Of a stretch of 64,000 nt of DNA, positions 9,238 to 17,930 are shown piece after piece; the stretch's first letter is position 1; each line of letters begins with the position of its first letter. Both the position numbers and the translations under genes were made by a program. The stretch lies in contig NZ_CP109000.1 in assembly GCF_036226605.1 (NCBI RefSeq), forward strand, positions 2,166,501 through 2,230,500, in the 5' to 3' direction. Source of the DNA: Streptomyces sp. NBC_00704 (lineage in GTDB: Bacteria; Actinomycetota; Actinomycetes; Streptomycetales; Streptomycetaceae). A model generated the notes under the pieces. That model did no database searches. It was given only the letters and a program-made list of their open reading frames with translations, and had not been told where the DNA came from.

Positions 9238-10970
9238 TTGCCGGCCTCCTTGCTGCCCGCGATGGCGCTGGCGCCGTGGCCGCTGTGCTCCAGCTGCTCG
9301 AGCGCGGCGACCTCCGGGTGGTGCAGGTCGAACGCCGGGGATTCACTGCGGATCCGCGGCAGGGTGAGGAAGTTGTGGCGCGGCGGCGGGCAGGACGTGG
9401 CCCACTCCAGGGAGCGGCCGTAACCCCACGGGTCGTCGACGCCGACCGGCTTGCCGTACTTGGCGGTCTTCCACACGTTGTAGAAGAACGGCAGGACGGA
9501 CAGGCCGAGGACGAACGAGCTGATCGTCGAGATCGTGTTCAGGGCGGTGAACCCGTCCGCGGCCAGGTAGTCCGCGTAACGGCGCGGCATGCCTTCGGCA
9601 CCCAGCCAGTGCTGGACCAGGAAGGTGCCGTGGAAGCCGATGAACAGCGTCCAGAAGGTGATCTTGCCGAGGCGCTCGTCGAGCATCTTGCCGGTCATCT
9701 TCGGCCACCAGAAGTGGAAGCCGGAGAACATCGCGAAGACGACGGTGCCGAAGACGACGTAGTGGAAGTGCGCCACCACGAAGTACGAGTCGGACACGTG
9801 GAAGTCCATCGGCGGCGAGGCCAGGATGACGCCGGTCAGACCGCCGAAGGTGAAGGTGATCAGGAAGCCCGTCGCCCACAGCATCGGCGTCTCGAAGGAC
9901 AGGGAGCCCTTCCACATGGTGCCGATCCAGTTGAAGAACTTCACGCCGGTCGGCACGGCGATGAGGAACGTCATGAAGGAGAAGAACGGCAGCAGCACGC
10001 CTCCGGTGACGTACATGTGGTGCGCCCACACCGTCACGGACAGACCGGCGATGGAGATCGTCGCGGCGACCAGGCCCATGTAGCCGAACATCGGCTTGCG
10101 GGAGAAGACCGGGATGACCTCGGAGATGATGCCGAAGAACGGCAGGGCGATGATGTACACCTCTGGATGGCCGAAGAACCAGAAGAGGTGCTGCCAGAGC
10201 AACGCCCCTCCGTTCGCGGCATCGAAGACGTGTGCCCCGAATTTCCGATCCGCCTCCAGCGCGAACAGCGCGGCGGCGAGGACGGGGAAGGCGAGCAGGA
10301 CCAGGACGGCCGTCAGCAGCACGTTCCACACGAAGATCGGCATGCGGAACATCGTCATGCCGGGAGCGCGCATGCAGATGATCGTGGTGATGAAGTTGAC
10401 CGCGCCGAGGATGGTGCCGAAGCCGGAGAAGGCCAGGCCCATGATCCACAGGTCGGCGCCGATGCCCGGGGAGCGGACGGCGTCCGACAGCGGGCTGTAG
10501 GCGAACCAGCCGAAGTCGGCGGCGCCCTGCGGGGTGAGGAAGCCGCCCACGGCGATGGTCGAGCCGAACAGGTAGAGCCAGTAGGCGAACATGTTCAGCC
10601 GCGGGAACGCCACGTCGGGCGCGCCGATCTGGAGCGGCATGATCCAGTTCGTGAAGCCGGCGAACAGCGGCGTCGCGAACATCAGCAGCATGATCGTGCC
10701 GTGCATCGTGAACGCTTGGTTGAACTGCTCGTTCGACATGAGCTGCAGGCCCGGACGGGCCAGCTCGGCGCGCATGAGGAGTGCCATGACGCCGCCGATG
10801 CAGAAGAACGCGAACGACGTGACCAGGTACAGCGTACCGATGGTCTTGTGGTCGGTGGTCGTCAGCCACTTCACCACGACGTTGCCGGGCTGCTTGCGCC
10901 TGACCGGCAGCTCGTTCTCGTACGAGTCCTCAGCTGCGGAGGCACCCTGGGGTTCGTTGAGGATGCTCAC
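9234..10970 (-). CDS. ctaD: Cytochrome c oxidase subunit I
   Basis: 578 residues. It carries haem a, haem a3 and Cu[12 protein letters not shown] provides the cross-linked His-Tyr and VWAHHMY the other CuB histidines; [11 protein letters not shown] supplies a haem a ligand. The 12-helix topology is apparent. The GTG start at 10970 overlaps the ctaC stop (GTGA) and reads VSILNEPQG; upstream in-frame sequence is ctaC shadow. With ctaC and ctaF it makes the core of the terminal oxidase that reduces O2 and pumps protons. Confidence 0.98.
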   Translation of the reverse strand: MSILNEPQGASAAEDSYENELPVRRKQPGNVVVKWLTTTDHKTIGTLYLVTSFAFFCIGGVMALLMRAELARPGLQLMSNEQFNQAFTMHGTIMLLMFATPLFAGFTNWIMPLQIGAPDVAFPRLNMFAYWLYLFGSTIAVGGFLTPQGAADFGWFAYSPLSDAVRSPGIGADLWIMGLAFSGFGTILGAVNFITTIICMRAPGMTMFRMPIFVWNVLLTAVLVLLAFPVLAAALFALEADRKFGAHVFDAANGGALLWQHLFWFFGHPEVYIIALPFFGIISEVIPVFSRKPMFGYMGLVAATISIAGLSVTVWAHHMYVTGGVLLPFFSFMTFLIAVPTGVKFFNWIGTMWKGSLSFETPMLWATGFLITFTFGGLTGVILASPPMDFHVSDSYFVVAHFHYVVFGTVVFAMFSGFHFWWPKMTGKMLDERLGKITFWTLFIGFHGTFLVQHWLGAEGMPRRYADYLAADGFTALNTISTISSFVLGLSVLPFFYNVWKTAKYGKPVGVDDPWGYGRSLEWATSCPPPRHNFLTLPRIRSESPAFDLHHPEVAALEQLEHSGHGASAIAGSKEAGK

Positions 10971-11926
10971 AGGACGTTCGACTCCCGGTTCTTCTCGGGG
11001 CCGGTCTGCTCGATGCCGGCCGGCACGTACCCGGTCTGCCCGTTCTTGGCGAGGTCCTTCAGGTGCTGCTCGTAGCGCTCCGGGGAGACGACCTTCACGT
11101 TGAAGAGCATCCGGGAGTGGTCGACGCCGCACAGCTCGGCACACTTGCCCAGGAAGGTGCCCTCGCGGTTGGGGGTGACCTGGAACGAGTTGGTGTGACC
11201 CGGGATGACGTCCTGCTTCATGAGGAACGGCACCACCCAGAAGGAGTGGATGACGTCACGCGAGGTGAGGACGAAGCGGACCGTCTGACCCTTGGGGAGC
11301 CAGAGGGTCGGGCCCGGGTTGTGGGTCTGCGGGTTCCGCTCACCGGGGGTGCCGCAGGTGTAGACGCCGCCCGCGTCGGACGGGAAGTCCTTCTTGTACC
11401 GGTCCGGGATCGCGGCCAGGTTCGCGTCGGTCGTCGCGTTCCCCTGGGAACCGTCGACCTTCTCGATGTAGTTGAAGCACCAGCTCCACTGGAAGCCGAC
11501 CACGTTGACCGTGACGTCGGGCTTCTTGTCGAGGCTCAGCAGCTTCGACTCGTCGCGGGCGGTGAAGTAGAACAGCACCGAGACGATGATGATCGGCACG
11601 ACCGTGTACAGCGCCTCGATGGGCATGTTGTACCGGGTCTGCGGAGGGATTTCGACCTTTGTGCGGCTGCGCCGGTGGAAGAAAGCACTCCACAGGATCA
11701 GGCCCCACACCAGCACGCCGGTGGCCAGCGCGGCGGCCCACGAGCCCTGCCACAGGGAGAGGATCCGCGGAGCCTCTTCTGTGACCGGGGTGGGCATGCC
11801 AAGGCGGGGGAAGTCCTTGTATGTGCAACCGGTGGCGGTCGCCAGGACCAGGCCCGCGGTCATTGCCTGCAGCAGCTTCCGCCGCATCGGGCGCCGCGGC
11901 GAGCGGTCGGAGCCGTTGGGACTCAC
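10967..11926 (-). CDS. ctaC: Cytochrome c oxidase subunit II (lipoprotein)
   Basis: 319 residues from the GTG at 11926, chosen because GGGAAGG lies upstream and the start leads directly into an RR-containing signal peptide with lipobox ATGC (C34). Two membrane helices (about 58-80 and 100-122) precede the cupredoxin domain; the CuA site is [12 protein letters not shown] with an upstream His in VIHSFWV. It accepts electrons from the QcrC haems and passes them to subunit I. First gene of ctaCDF. Confidence 0.97.
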   Translation of the reverse strand: MSPNGSDRSPRRPMRRKLLQAMTAGLVLATATGCTYKDFPRLGMPTPVTEEAPRILSLWQGSWAAALATGVLVWGLILWSAFFHRRSRTKVEIPPQTRYNMPIEALYTVVPIIIVSVLFYFTARDESKLLSLDKKPDVTVNVVGFQWSWCFNYIEKVDGSQGNATTDANLAAIPDRYKKDFPSDAGGVYTCGTPGERNPQTHNPGPTLWLPKGQTVRFVLTSRDVIHSFWVVPFLMKQDVIPGHTNSFQVTPNREGTFLGKCAELCGVDHSRMLFNVKVVSPERYEQHLKDLAKNGQTGYVPAGIEQTGPEKNRESNVL

Positions 11927-12009
11927 GTAGCGCCTTCCCGAGAGTCTCGCCCGCGCGGTTGGCTGCGGCCTGCCTTCTCGCTGGTCGGTCGCCGCCCTGC
12001 GTCGGGCAG

Positions 12010-12038
12010 GGGTTTGGATGTTTATGCGGACCAAACCC
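12010..12038. promoter_or_regulatory. Inverted repeat upstream of ctaC
   Basis: GGGTTTGG and CCAAACCC, 8-bp perfect arms 13 nt apart, about 84 bp before the ctaC start. The spacer reads CATAAAC on the minus strand, which could be a -10. A repressor or redox-sensor operator over the promoter is the natural reading. It is not the Rex consensus (TTGTGAA...TTCACAA). The rest of 11927-12256 shows no gene. Confidence 0.5.
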
Positions 12039-12256
12039 TAGCCGACGCCCTCCGGGGGGTCGCGGGGAGGGTGGCATACGCGCCGCGGGTCACCCCGAAG
12101 GGGTGGGAAGAGCGCCCGTCGGCGCCTAATAGCTCGTCAATGCGGCTTGTGCGGCGGTTGCGGAACGACGACGGCCGCCGCCCGCGGGCTGCGCCGGGGT
12201 GCGGACCGGAGCCGCCCGCGCCCCGGTCCGGCCCCTGCACGTTCTACGGTGGCGGT

Positions 12257-13666
12257 GTGTCCTACTTCGACGCCGCATCCGCCGCTCCCCTGCATCCCGT
12301 CGCCCGCCAGGCGCTGTTGGCCTCGCTCGACGAGGGATGGGCAGACCCCGCACGCCTGTACAGAGAGGGGCGGCGGGCGCGGCTGCTGCTGGACGCGGCA
12401 CGCGAGGCGACGGCCGAGGCGGTGGGCTGCCGGCCGGACGAACTGACCTTCACGTCCTCCGGAACCCGGGCCGTGCACACCGCGGTCGCGGGCGCGTCGG
12501 CCGGACGGCGACGGGTCGGACGTCACCTGATCGTGTCAGCCGTCGAACACTCCTCGGTACTGCATTCGGCCGAGGCGTTCGAGGCCGCGGGCGGCGAGGT
12601 GACCCGGGCGCCGGTGACCAGGACCGGCGCGGTCGCCGTCGAGTCGTACGCCGAGGCCCTGCGGTCCGGCACCGCGCTGGCCTGTCTGCAGTCGGCCAAC
12701 CACGAGGTGGGCACCGAGCAGCCGGTGGCGGCGGTGGCCGAGGCGTGCCGGGCGGCGGGCGTGCCGCTGCTGGTGGACGCGGCGCAGTCGCTGGCGTGGG
12801 GGGCGGTGGAGGGGCCCTGGTCGCTGCTGACCGGCAGCGCCCACAAGTGGGGCGGGCCGTCGGGGGTGGGGCTGCTCGTGGTCCGCAAGGGGACGCGGTT
12901 CGCCGCTCAGGGGCCGGTGGACGAGCGGGAGTCGGGGCGGGCGGCCGGGTTCGAGAACCTTCCGGCGATCGTGGCCGCGGCGGCCTCGCTGCGGGCGATG
13001 CGGGCGGAGGCGGCGGCCGAGGCGGCGCGGCTGCGGGACCTGACGGCACGGATCAGGGAGCGGGTGGCGGACGTCGTCCCGGACGTGGAGGTGGTCGGGG
13101 ACCCGATCCGGCGGCTGCCCGGGATCGTCACGTTCTCCTGCCTCTACGTCGACGGGGAGGCCCTGCTGCACGAGCTGGACCGGGCGGGCTTCTCCGTCTC
13201 GTCCGGTTCGTCGTGCACCAGCAGCACGCTGACGCCCAGCCATGTGCTGCGCGCGATGGGGGTGCTGAGTGAGGGGAATGTGCGGGTTTCCCTGCCGTGG
13301 GGAGCCGCCGAGGAGGACGTGGAGAGATTCCTCGCGGTGCTGCCGGGCGCGGTGGCGGGGGTGCGCGACAAGCTCGGGGCGCCGGCGTCCGCCCCCGCCC
13401 CCGCGTCGGCTGCTGCGGCGGACGCGGAGGGCGAGGGGCGCGAGGGGCTCGTCGTGGACGCGCTGGGCAGGCGGTGCCCCATCCCCGTCATCGAGCTGGC
13501 GAAGGTCATCGGGGACGTGCCGGTCGGCGGCACGGTGCGGGTGCTGTCCGACGACGAGGCGGCCCGGCTCGACATCCCCGCCTGGTGCGAGATGCGCGGG
13601 CAGGAGTACCTGGGCGAGGAGCCGGCGGACCGCGGCGCCGTCTACACGGTCCGCCGGACGTCCTGA
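12257..13666 (+). CDS. Cysteine desulfurase fused to a TusA-type sulfurtransferase domain
   Basis: 469 residues from the GTG at 12257. Residues 1-370 are a NifS/IscS-like desulfurase: SANHEVGTEQP, DAAQS, the PLP lysine K197 in SAHKWGGPSG, and the catalytic loop SSGSSCTSST with C320. An Ala/Pro linker (about 375-395) leads to a TusA domain whose VDALGRRCPIPVIELAK holds the sulfur-accepting C407 in the CPxP motif. Persulfide formed on C320 could pass within the chain to C407 for tRNA thiolation or cofactor sulfuration. The stop is one base from the stop of the convergent kinase gene. The acceptor pathway is not shown by context. Confidence 0.93.
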   Translation: MSYFDAASAAPLHPVARQALLASLDEGWADPARLYREGRRARLLLDAAREATAEAVGCRPDELTFTSSGTRAVHTAVAGASAGRRRVGRHLIVSAVEHSSVLHSAEAFEAAGGEVTRAPVTRTGAVAVESYAEALRSGTALACLQSANHEVGTEQPVAAVAEACRAAGVPLLVDAAQSLAWGAVEGPWSLLTGSAHKWGGPSGVGLLVVRKGTRFAAQGPVDERESGRAAGFENLPAIVAAAASLRAMRAEAAAEAARLRDLTARIRERVADVVPDVEVVGDPIRRLPGIVTFSCLYVDGEALLHELDRAGFSVSSGSSCTSSTLTPSHVLRAMGVLSEGNVRVSLPWGAAEEDVERFLAVLPGAVAGVRDKLGAPASAPAPASAAAADAEGEGREGLVVDALGRRCPIPVIELAKVIGDVPVGGTVRVLSDDEAARLDIPAWCEMRGQEYLGEEPADRGAVYTVRRTS

Positions 13667-13667
13667 G

Positions 13668-14642
13668 TCAGGCCAGGTGCTTGCGGACCTCGGAGGCGGC
13701 CTCGTCGCCGTAGGCGGCGGCGAAGCGGTCCATGAAGTGGCCGCGGCGCAGCTGGTACTCCTGCGTGCCGACCGTCTCGATGACGAGGGTCGCGAGCATG
13801 CAGCCGATCTGGGCGGCGCGCTCCAGGGAGACGCCCCAGGCCAGACCGGAGAGGAACCCGGCGCGGAAGGCGTCGCCGACGCCGGTGGGCTCGACCTTGC
13901 GCTCCTCCTGCGGGCAGCCGACCTCGATCGGGTCCTCGCCGTCGCGCTCGACGCGCACGCCGCGCGCGCCGAGGGTGGTGACGCGGTGACCGACCTTGGC
14001 GAGGATCTCGGCGTCCGACCAGCCGGTCTTGGACTCGATGAGGCCCTTCTCGTACTCGTTGGAGAACAGGTACGTCGCGCCCTCCAGCAGTATCCGGATC
14101 TCCTCGCCGCCCATCCGGGCGATCTGCTGCGAGAAGTCGGCGGCGAAGGGGATCGAGCGGGAGCGGCACTCCTCGGTGTGGCGGAGCATCGCCTCCGGGT
14201 CGTCGGCGCCGATCAGGACCAGGTCCAGGCCGCCCACCCGGTCGGCGACCGTCTTCAGCTCGATGAGCCGGGCCTCGCTCATCGCGCCCGTGTAGAAGGA
14301 GCCGATCTGGTTGTGGTCGGCGTCGGTGGTGCACACGAAGCGGGCCGTGTGCAGGGTCTCGGAGATGCGGACCGACGCGGTGTCGACGCCGTGCCGGTCC
14401 AGCCAGGCCCGGTATTCGTCGAAGTCCGCGCCCGCGGCGCCGACGAGGATCGGGCGGGTGCCCAGCTGCCCCATGCCGAAGGCGACGTTCGCTCCCACGC
14501 CGCCCCGGCGCACGTCCAGGTTGTCGACCAGGAAGGAGAGCGAGACCGTGTGCAACTGGTCCGCGACGAGCTGGTCGGCGAAGCGGCCGGGGAACGTCAT
14601 GAGGTGGTCGGTCGCGATGGAGCCGGTGACTGCGATGCGCAC
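13668..14642 (-). CDS. PfkB-family carbohydrate/nucleoside kinase (adenosine kinase-like)
   Basis: 324 residues. The ribokinase/PfkB fold is shown by the N-terminal GSIATDHL, the RRGGVGANVAFGMGQLG substrate lid region and the catalytic signature EPTGVGDAFRAGFLSG near residue 260. The closest parallel by position and pattern is mycobacterial Rv2202c, characterised as an adenosine kinase of ribokinase type, and the Fe-S carrier gene nearby matches that neighbourhood. Substrate is therefore probably adenosine, but other sugars are possible. Single gene, minus strand. Confidence 0.9.
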   Translation of the reverse strand: MRIAVTGSIATDHLMTFPGRFADQLVADQLHTVSLSFLVDNLDVRRGGVGANVAFGMGQLGTRPILVGAAGADFDEYRAWLDRHGVDTASVRISETLHTARFVCTTDADHNQIGSFYTGAMSEARLIELKTVADRVGGLDLVLIGADDPEAMLRHTEECRSRSIPFAADFSQQIARMGGEEIRILLEGATYLFSNEYEKGLIESKTGWSDAEILAKVGHRVTTLGARGVRVERDGEDPIEVGCPQEERKVEPTGVGDAFRAGFLSGLAWGVSLERAAQIGCMLATLVIETVGTQEYQLRRGHFMDRFAAAYGDEAASEVRKHLA

Positions 14643-14771
14643 GGCGTGGACTCTCCTGAGGGGAGGGGGATTGACAGTTCACGCTACCCGCTCCGCTCGC
14701 GCCACTGAAGCACGCGAAACTACCCGATAGTAGATCTTTCTTCGCAGGCCGCACGTGCATACGGTTCGGTT

Positions 14772-14981
14772 ATGACGAACCTCGAGGTCCACGCGCCCCG
14801 GCCGGCCGAGTCCGACGGCGACCTGGCGTCGCTGCGCGGCGACTGCGCCCGGACGGCGCTGCACTGGGCGGCCCCGGAGAAGATCCTTTCCCGTCCGGTC
14901 TCCCCCTCACTCATCCACGGCGTGAACGTTCCTGCGACGTCCGCCCGGCTCCTGGAGGCCATGCCCGACTACGGCAACTAG
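14772..14981 (+). CDS. Small hypothetical protein
   Basis: 69 residues, no signal peptide or membrane segment, balanced composition, ending LLEAMPDYGN. Third-position GC looks coding. No clear ribosome-binding site precedes the ATG, so a leaderless message is possible. It lies in the divergent gap between the kinase and the large membrane protein. I do not recognise a family. Confidence 0.5.
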   Translation: MTNLEVHAPRPAESDGDLASLRGDCARTALHWAAPEKILSRPVSPSLIHGVNVPATSARLLEAMPDYGN

Positions 14982-15133
14982 GGGAACCGCCCCGGCGGCC
15001 CCCTCCCCCGCTCCCTCCGTTTCACCGGCACGGCGCTCGGAAGGGAACCGTGCGCTCCCCCGCCACGTCCCATCGGCATCCTCCGCAAAGGGGATGCGGG
15101 GTACGACAGCAGGGCAGCCGAAGGAGCGATGCG

Positions 15134-17209
15134 GTGAACACCGAGCGACCCGAGAACGACGACGCCGCGCGCGAGCCGGGAACGACGGGCTCCGAGGGGA
15201 CGACGGCCGGAACGGATCCGGACGCGACGGATGCGGCCGGGGCCGCCCGTGCGCCCGGTGCGGACGGGGCCGGTGCGGACGAGACCGGTGCGCCCGGCGC
15301 GGACGAGACCGATGCCGCCGAGAGCGGTGAGACCGGGGCCGCGGCAGGGGCGGATGCGGCGCGGAACGACCGCGCCGGGGAGGCCGCCGCCGAAGAGACG
15401 GCGGTGGAACTCACCAAGGGCGCCGTACCACCGGCGGAGCGGGACGCCCCGGGCGCGGACGCCCGTCCCCGGCCCGCCGACGAGCCGCCCGCCGCCGCTC
15501 CCGAAGCCGCCGCCGGGAGCGGTTCCGGGCCCGATTCCCGTTCCGGGGCCTCCTCCGACGCCCACCGGTCTGCCGATGGCGAGGCCTCCGGCGGTGCGGA
15601 CGGCGTCCCCGCCACCGCTTCCGAGGCAGCCCCCAGGAGCGCCGGGCAGGCCGGCGAGAACGCCGGGAGCGCCGACGACGGGACGGCCGACGAGCCCGTG
15701 GTGTCGCGCCCCGTGGCCGCTCACGCCGGCGAGGGCGAGCCCTCCGGCGGCTCCCGGCGCCGCTCCCCCGTGCTCATCGCCTCCGTCGCGGCCGCCGTGC
15801 TGCTGGTGGGCGGAGGCGGGGCGTATCTCACTTCCGACGCCCTCGGCGGCTCGGACGCAGGGTCCGGCGCCGGGGCCCCCTCCGGTGACGGCAAGCCCGT
15901 CCCCCTCGCTCTGGACGACTACTCGCGGGGTACGGGTACCCCCGGGAACGGCACGGGGGGCACCGGCCCCGCCAACGGCATCGCGCCCGGTGAGCCGAAC
16001 CCCTACGGGGTGACGTACAAGGCCGCGGGTCCCCTGCCCGACGGTCCCGGGTCCGCGCCCGTGTACTGGGCGCGGGGCGAGGTCGCCGCCAAGGACGTGG
16101 CCGCGCTGGCGAAGGCGCTCGGCGTCGAGGGGACCCCGGTGGCCGACGGCGCGGGGTGGAAGGTCGGCGCCGGGAACGACGGCTCCGGTCCGGTCGTGCG
16201 GGTGAACCGGCAGGCGCCGGGCATGTGGACGTTCACCCGGTACGCCCCCGGCAGCGACAACTGCGTGCGCGGCAAGGTCACCTGCCCTCCGACGCCCGTG
16301 GCCCCGGGGGACACCGCCCCGGTGAGCGAGGCGGCGGCGAAGAAGGCGGCGGCCCCCGTGCTCAAGGCGGTGGGCCAGGACGACGCCAAGGTCGATGCGA
16401 GCCAGGTGATGGGCGCCCTGCGGGTGGTGAACGCCGAGCCGGTGATCGGCGGTCTGTCCTCCTACGGCTGGACGACCGGGGTCCAGGTCAGCGCCCAGGG
16501 CGAGATCGTCGCCGGGAACGGGCAGCTCAAGGCGCCGGTCAAGGGCGCCGCGTACCCCTTGCTGAGCGCCCGGGAGGCGCTGGACGCGCTGAACGCGGCG
16601 CCCGGCGGCGGCCACCGGATGGGCATCGGCGGCTGTGCGAGCCCGGTGCCGCTGAAGGACCGGCTGGAGAGCCCGTGCAGGACGCCGAAGGCCCCGGCGC
16701 GGCAGACCGCGACGGTCGAGGACGCGGTGCTCGGACTGGCCCCGCACACCTCCGGCGGACGCCAGGTGCTCGTGCCGTCCTGGCTGTTCGAGGTGAAGGC
16801 GGCGGGGACCGAGGCCGCCTACACGGTGACGCAGCCGGCCGTCGAGCCCGCGTACCTGAAGCCGGCGACCACGCCCCCGCCCGCTCCGACGCCGAGCGGC
16901 TCGTCCGGGGCGTCCGGTGCGCGGACCGTGCGGGTGACCGGCTACACCGTCGAGGGCAGGGAGCTGACCGTCGGCTTCAGCGGCGGGGTGTGCGCCGACT
17001 ACAAGGCGACGGCGGTGGAGAGCGCGGGTGAGGTGAAGGTCACGGTGACGCAGACGCCGTGGCCGGACAAGGTCTGCATCATGATCGCCAAGGAGTACCA
17101 CCAGGTGGTGCAGCTGGACGAGGCGCCGGGCAGCCGCAAGGTGGTCGACTCGGACGGCCGGGCGATCCCGCTGGAGAAGGCGGGGGCCCGTCTGCCGCAG
17201 ACCCGGTAG
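15134..17209 (+). CDS. Large membrane-anchored protein with disordered N-terminus
   Basis: 691 residues from the GTG at 15134, which has GAAGGAG upstream. The first 210 residues are low-complexity Ala/Gly/Asp/Glu/Thr with GADETGA-type repeats, presumably cytoplasmic and disordered. One membrane segment (about 212-232, PVLIASVAAAVLLVGGG) follows an RRR stop. The extracellular part of about 450 residues has three Cys pairs (for example NCVRGKVTC and CASPVPLKDRLESPC) suggesting disulfides, and Pro/Ser linkers. No catalytic motif is visible. Topology resembles membrane-anchored sensory or anti-sigma-type proteins, but no sigma gene is adjacent; function unknown. Confidence 0.85.
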   Translation: MNTERPENDDAAREPGTTGSEGTTAGTDPDATDAAGAARAPGADGAGADETGAPGADETDAAESGETGAAAGADAARNDRAGEAAAEETAVELTKGAVPPAERDAPGADARPRPADEPPAAAPEAAAGSGSGPDSRSGASSDAHRSADGEASGGADGVPATASEAAPRSAGQAGENAGSADDGTADEPVVSRPVAAHAGEGEPSGGSRRRSPVLIASVAAAVLLVGGGGAYLTSDALGGSDAGSGAGAPSGDGKPVPLALDDYSRGTGTPGNGTGGTGPANGIAPGEPNPYGVTYKAAGPLPDGPGSAPVYWARGEVAAKDVAALAKALGVEGTPVADGAGWKVGAGNDGSGPVVRVNRQAPGMWTFTRYAPGSDNCVRGKVTCPPTPVAPGDTAPVSEAAAKKAAAPVLKAVGQDDAKVDASQVMGALRVVNAEPVIGGLSSYGWTTGVQVSAQGEIVAGNGQLKAPVKGAAYPLLSAREALDALNAAPGGGHRMGIGGCASPVPLKDRLESPCRTPKAPARQTATVEDAVLGLAPHTSGGRQVLVPSWLFEVKAAGTEAAYTVTQPAVEPAYLKPATTPPPAPTPSGSSGASGARTVRVTGYTVEGRELTVGFSGGVCADYKATAVESAGEVKVTVTQTPWPDKVCIMIAKEYHQVVQLDEAPGSRKVVDSDGRAIPLEKAGARLPQTR

Positions 17210-17250
17210 CGCCGGCCGCGGCGCCCGCGAACCGGCTGCCGTGGTGAACG

Positions 17251-17292
17251 CGAAGGCGGCGGTCCCCCTCGGAGGGGGACCGCCGCCTTCGC
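17251..17292. terminator. Bidirectional terminator hairpin
   Basis: CGAAGGCGGCGGTCCCCC and GGGGGACCGCCGCCTTCG form an 18-bp perfect stem with a 5-6 nt loop, between two convergent genes that end at 17209 and 17330. It can serve both. Confidence 0.9.
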
Positions 17293-17329
17293 GTCGTCCG
17301 GCCGGCCGTCGTGCGGCGGGCGGGCCGGT

Positions 17330-17686
17330 CTAGTTGAAGGAGTCGCCGCAGGCGCAGGAGCCCGTCGCGTTCGGGTTGTCGATCGTGAAGCCCTGCTTCT
17401 CGATCGTGTCGACGAAGTCGATCGACGCGCCGCCCAGGTACGGGGCGCTCATGCGGTCGGTGACGACCTTGACGCCGTCGAAGTCCTTGACGACGTCCCC
17501 GTCGAGGGAACGCTCGTCGAAGAAGAGCTGGTAGCGCAGGCCGGAGCAGCCGCCGGGCTGAACGGCGACACGCAGGGCCAGGTCGTCACGGCCTTCCTGG
17601 TCGAGCAGGGCCCTGACCTTCGCCGCGGCGGCGTCGGACAGGATGATGCCGTCGGTGACGGTGCTGGTCTCGTCCGATACGGACAT
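17330..17686 (-). CDS. erpA: Iron-sulfur cluster insertion protein, ErpA/HesB type
   Basis: 118 residues, usual length. The three cluster-binding cysteines are in GGCSGLRY and the C-terminal CACGD. A-type carriers receive Fe-S clusters from the SUF scaffold and hand them to targets. Adjacent nadA and nearby lipA and qcrA all need Fe-S clusters, which makes them plausible clients, though this is inference. Single gene; the start is ATG with GGGAG upstream. Confidence 0.95.
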   Translation of the reverse strand: MSVSDETSTVTDGIILSDAAAAKVRALLDQEGRDDLALRVAVQPGGCSGLRYQLFFDERSLDGDVVKDFDGVKVVTDRMSAPYLGGASIDFVDTIEKQGFTIDNPNATGSCACGDSFN

Positions 17687-17860
17687 CTACATCTCTCCCG
17701 GGTTGTACGGAGACTGCTTGCCGACGGTTGCAACCGTCGGGGCCGCGGATTCATTCCGGGCCGGGCCGTCGTCTTCGGCGTTCCCTTCTCATGCTCGCAC
17801 ACACGGTTGCGGGCGGAAAACGCCTCACGGGGATTCACGTCACACCGACGCTATGACCAT

Positions 17861-17908
17861 CGTCAAAGTGACGTGAAGCGGGTTATGATAGATAACGTCA
17901 ATTCGACG
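17861..17908. promoter_or_regulatory. Cluster of three inverted repeats at the nadA promoter
   Basis: Three short perfect inverted repeats lie in 48 bp: CGTCA-aag-TGACG (17861-17873), GTTAT-gatag-ATAAC (17882-17896) and CGTC-aattc-GACG (17896-17908). TATGAT at 17884-17889 is a good -10 and lies inside the second. The arrangement suggests an operator array that shuts nadA when NAD is plentiful. The cognate regulator is not identifiable here. Confidence 0.6.
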
Positions 17909-17930
17909 AAAAGTAGAAAGGGTGCGTGTC

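Noticed and set aside
9276..11075. 599-codon plus-strand frame over ctaD
   Set aside because: Antisense to oxidase subunit I; composition is the Arg/Glu/His-rich type of shadow frames.
11927..12256. Rex operator for the oxidase genes
   Set aside because: No TTGTGAA...TTCACAA-like palindrome is present; the inverted repeat seen has other arms.
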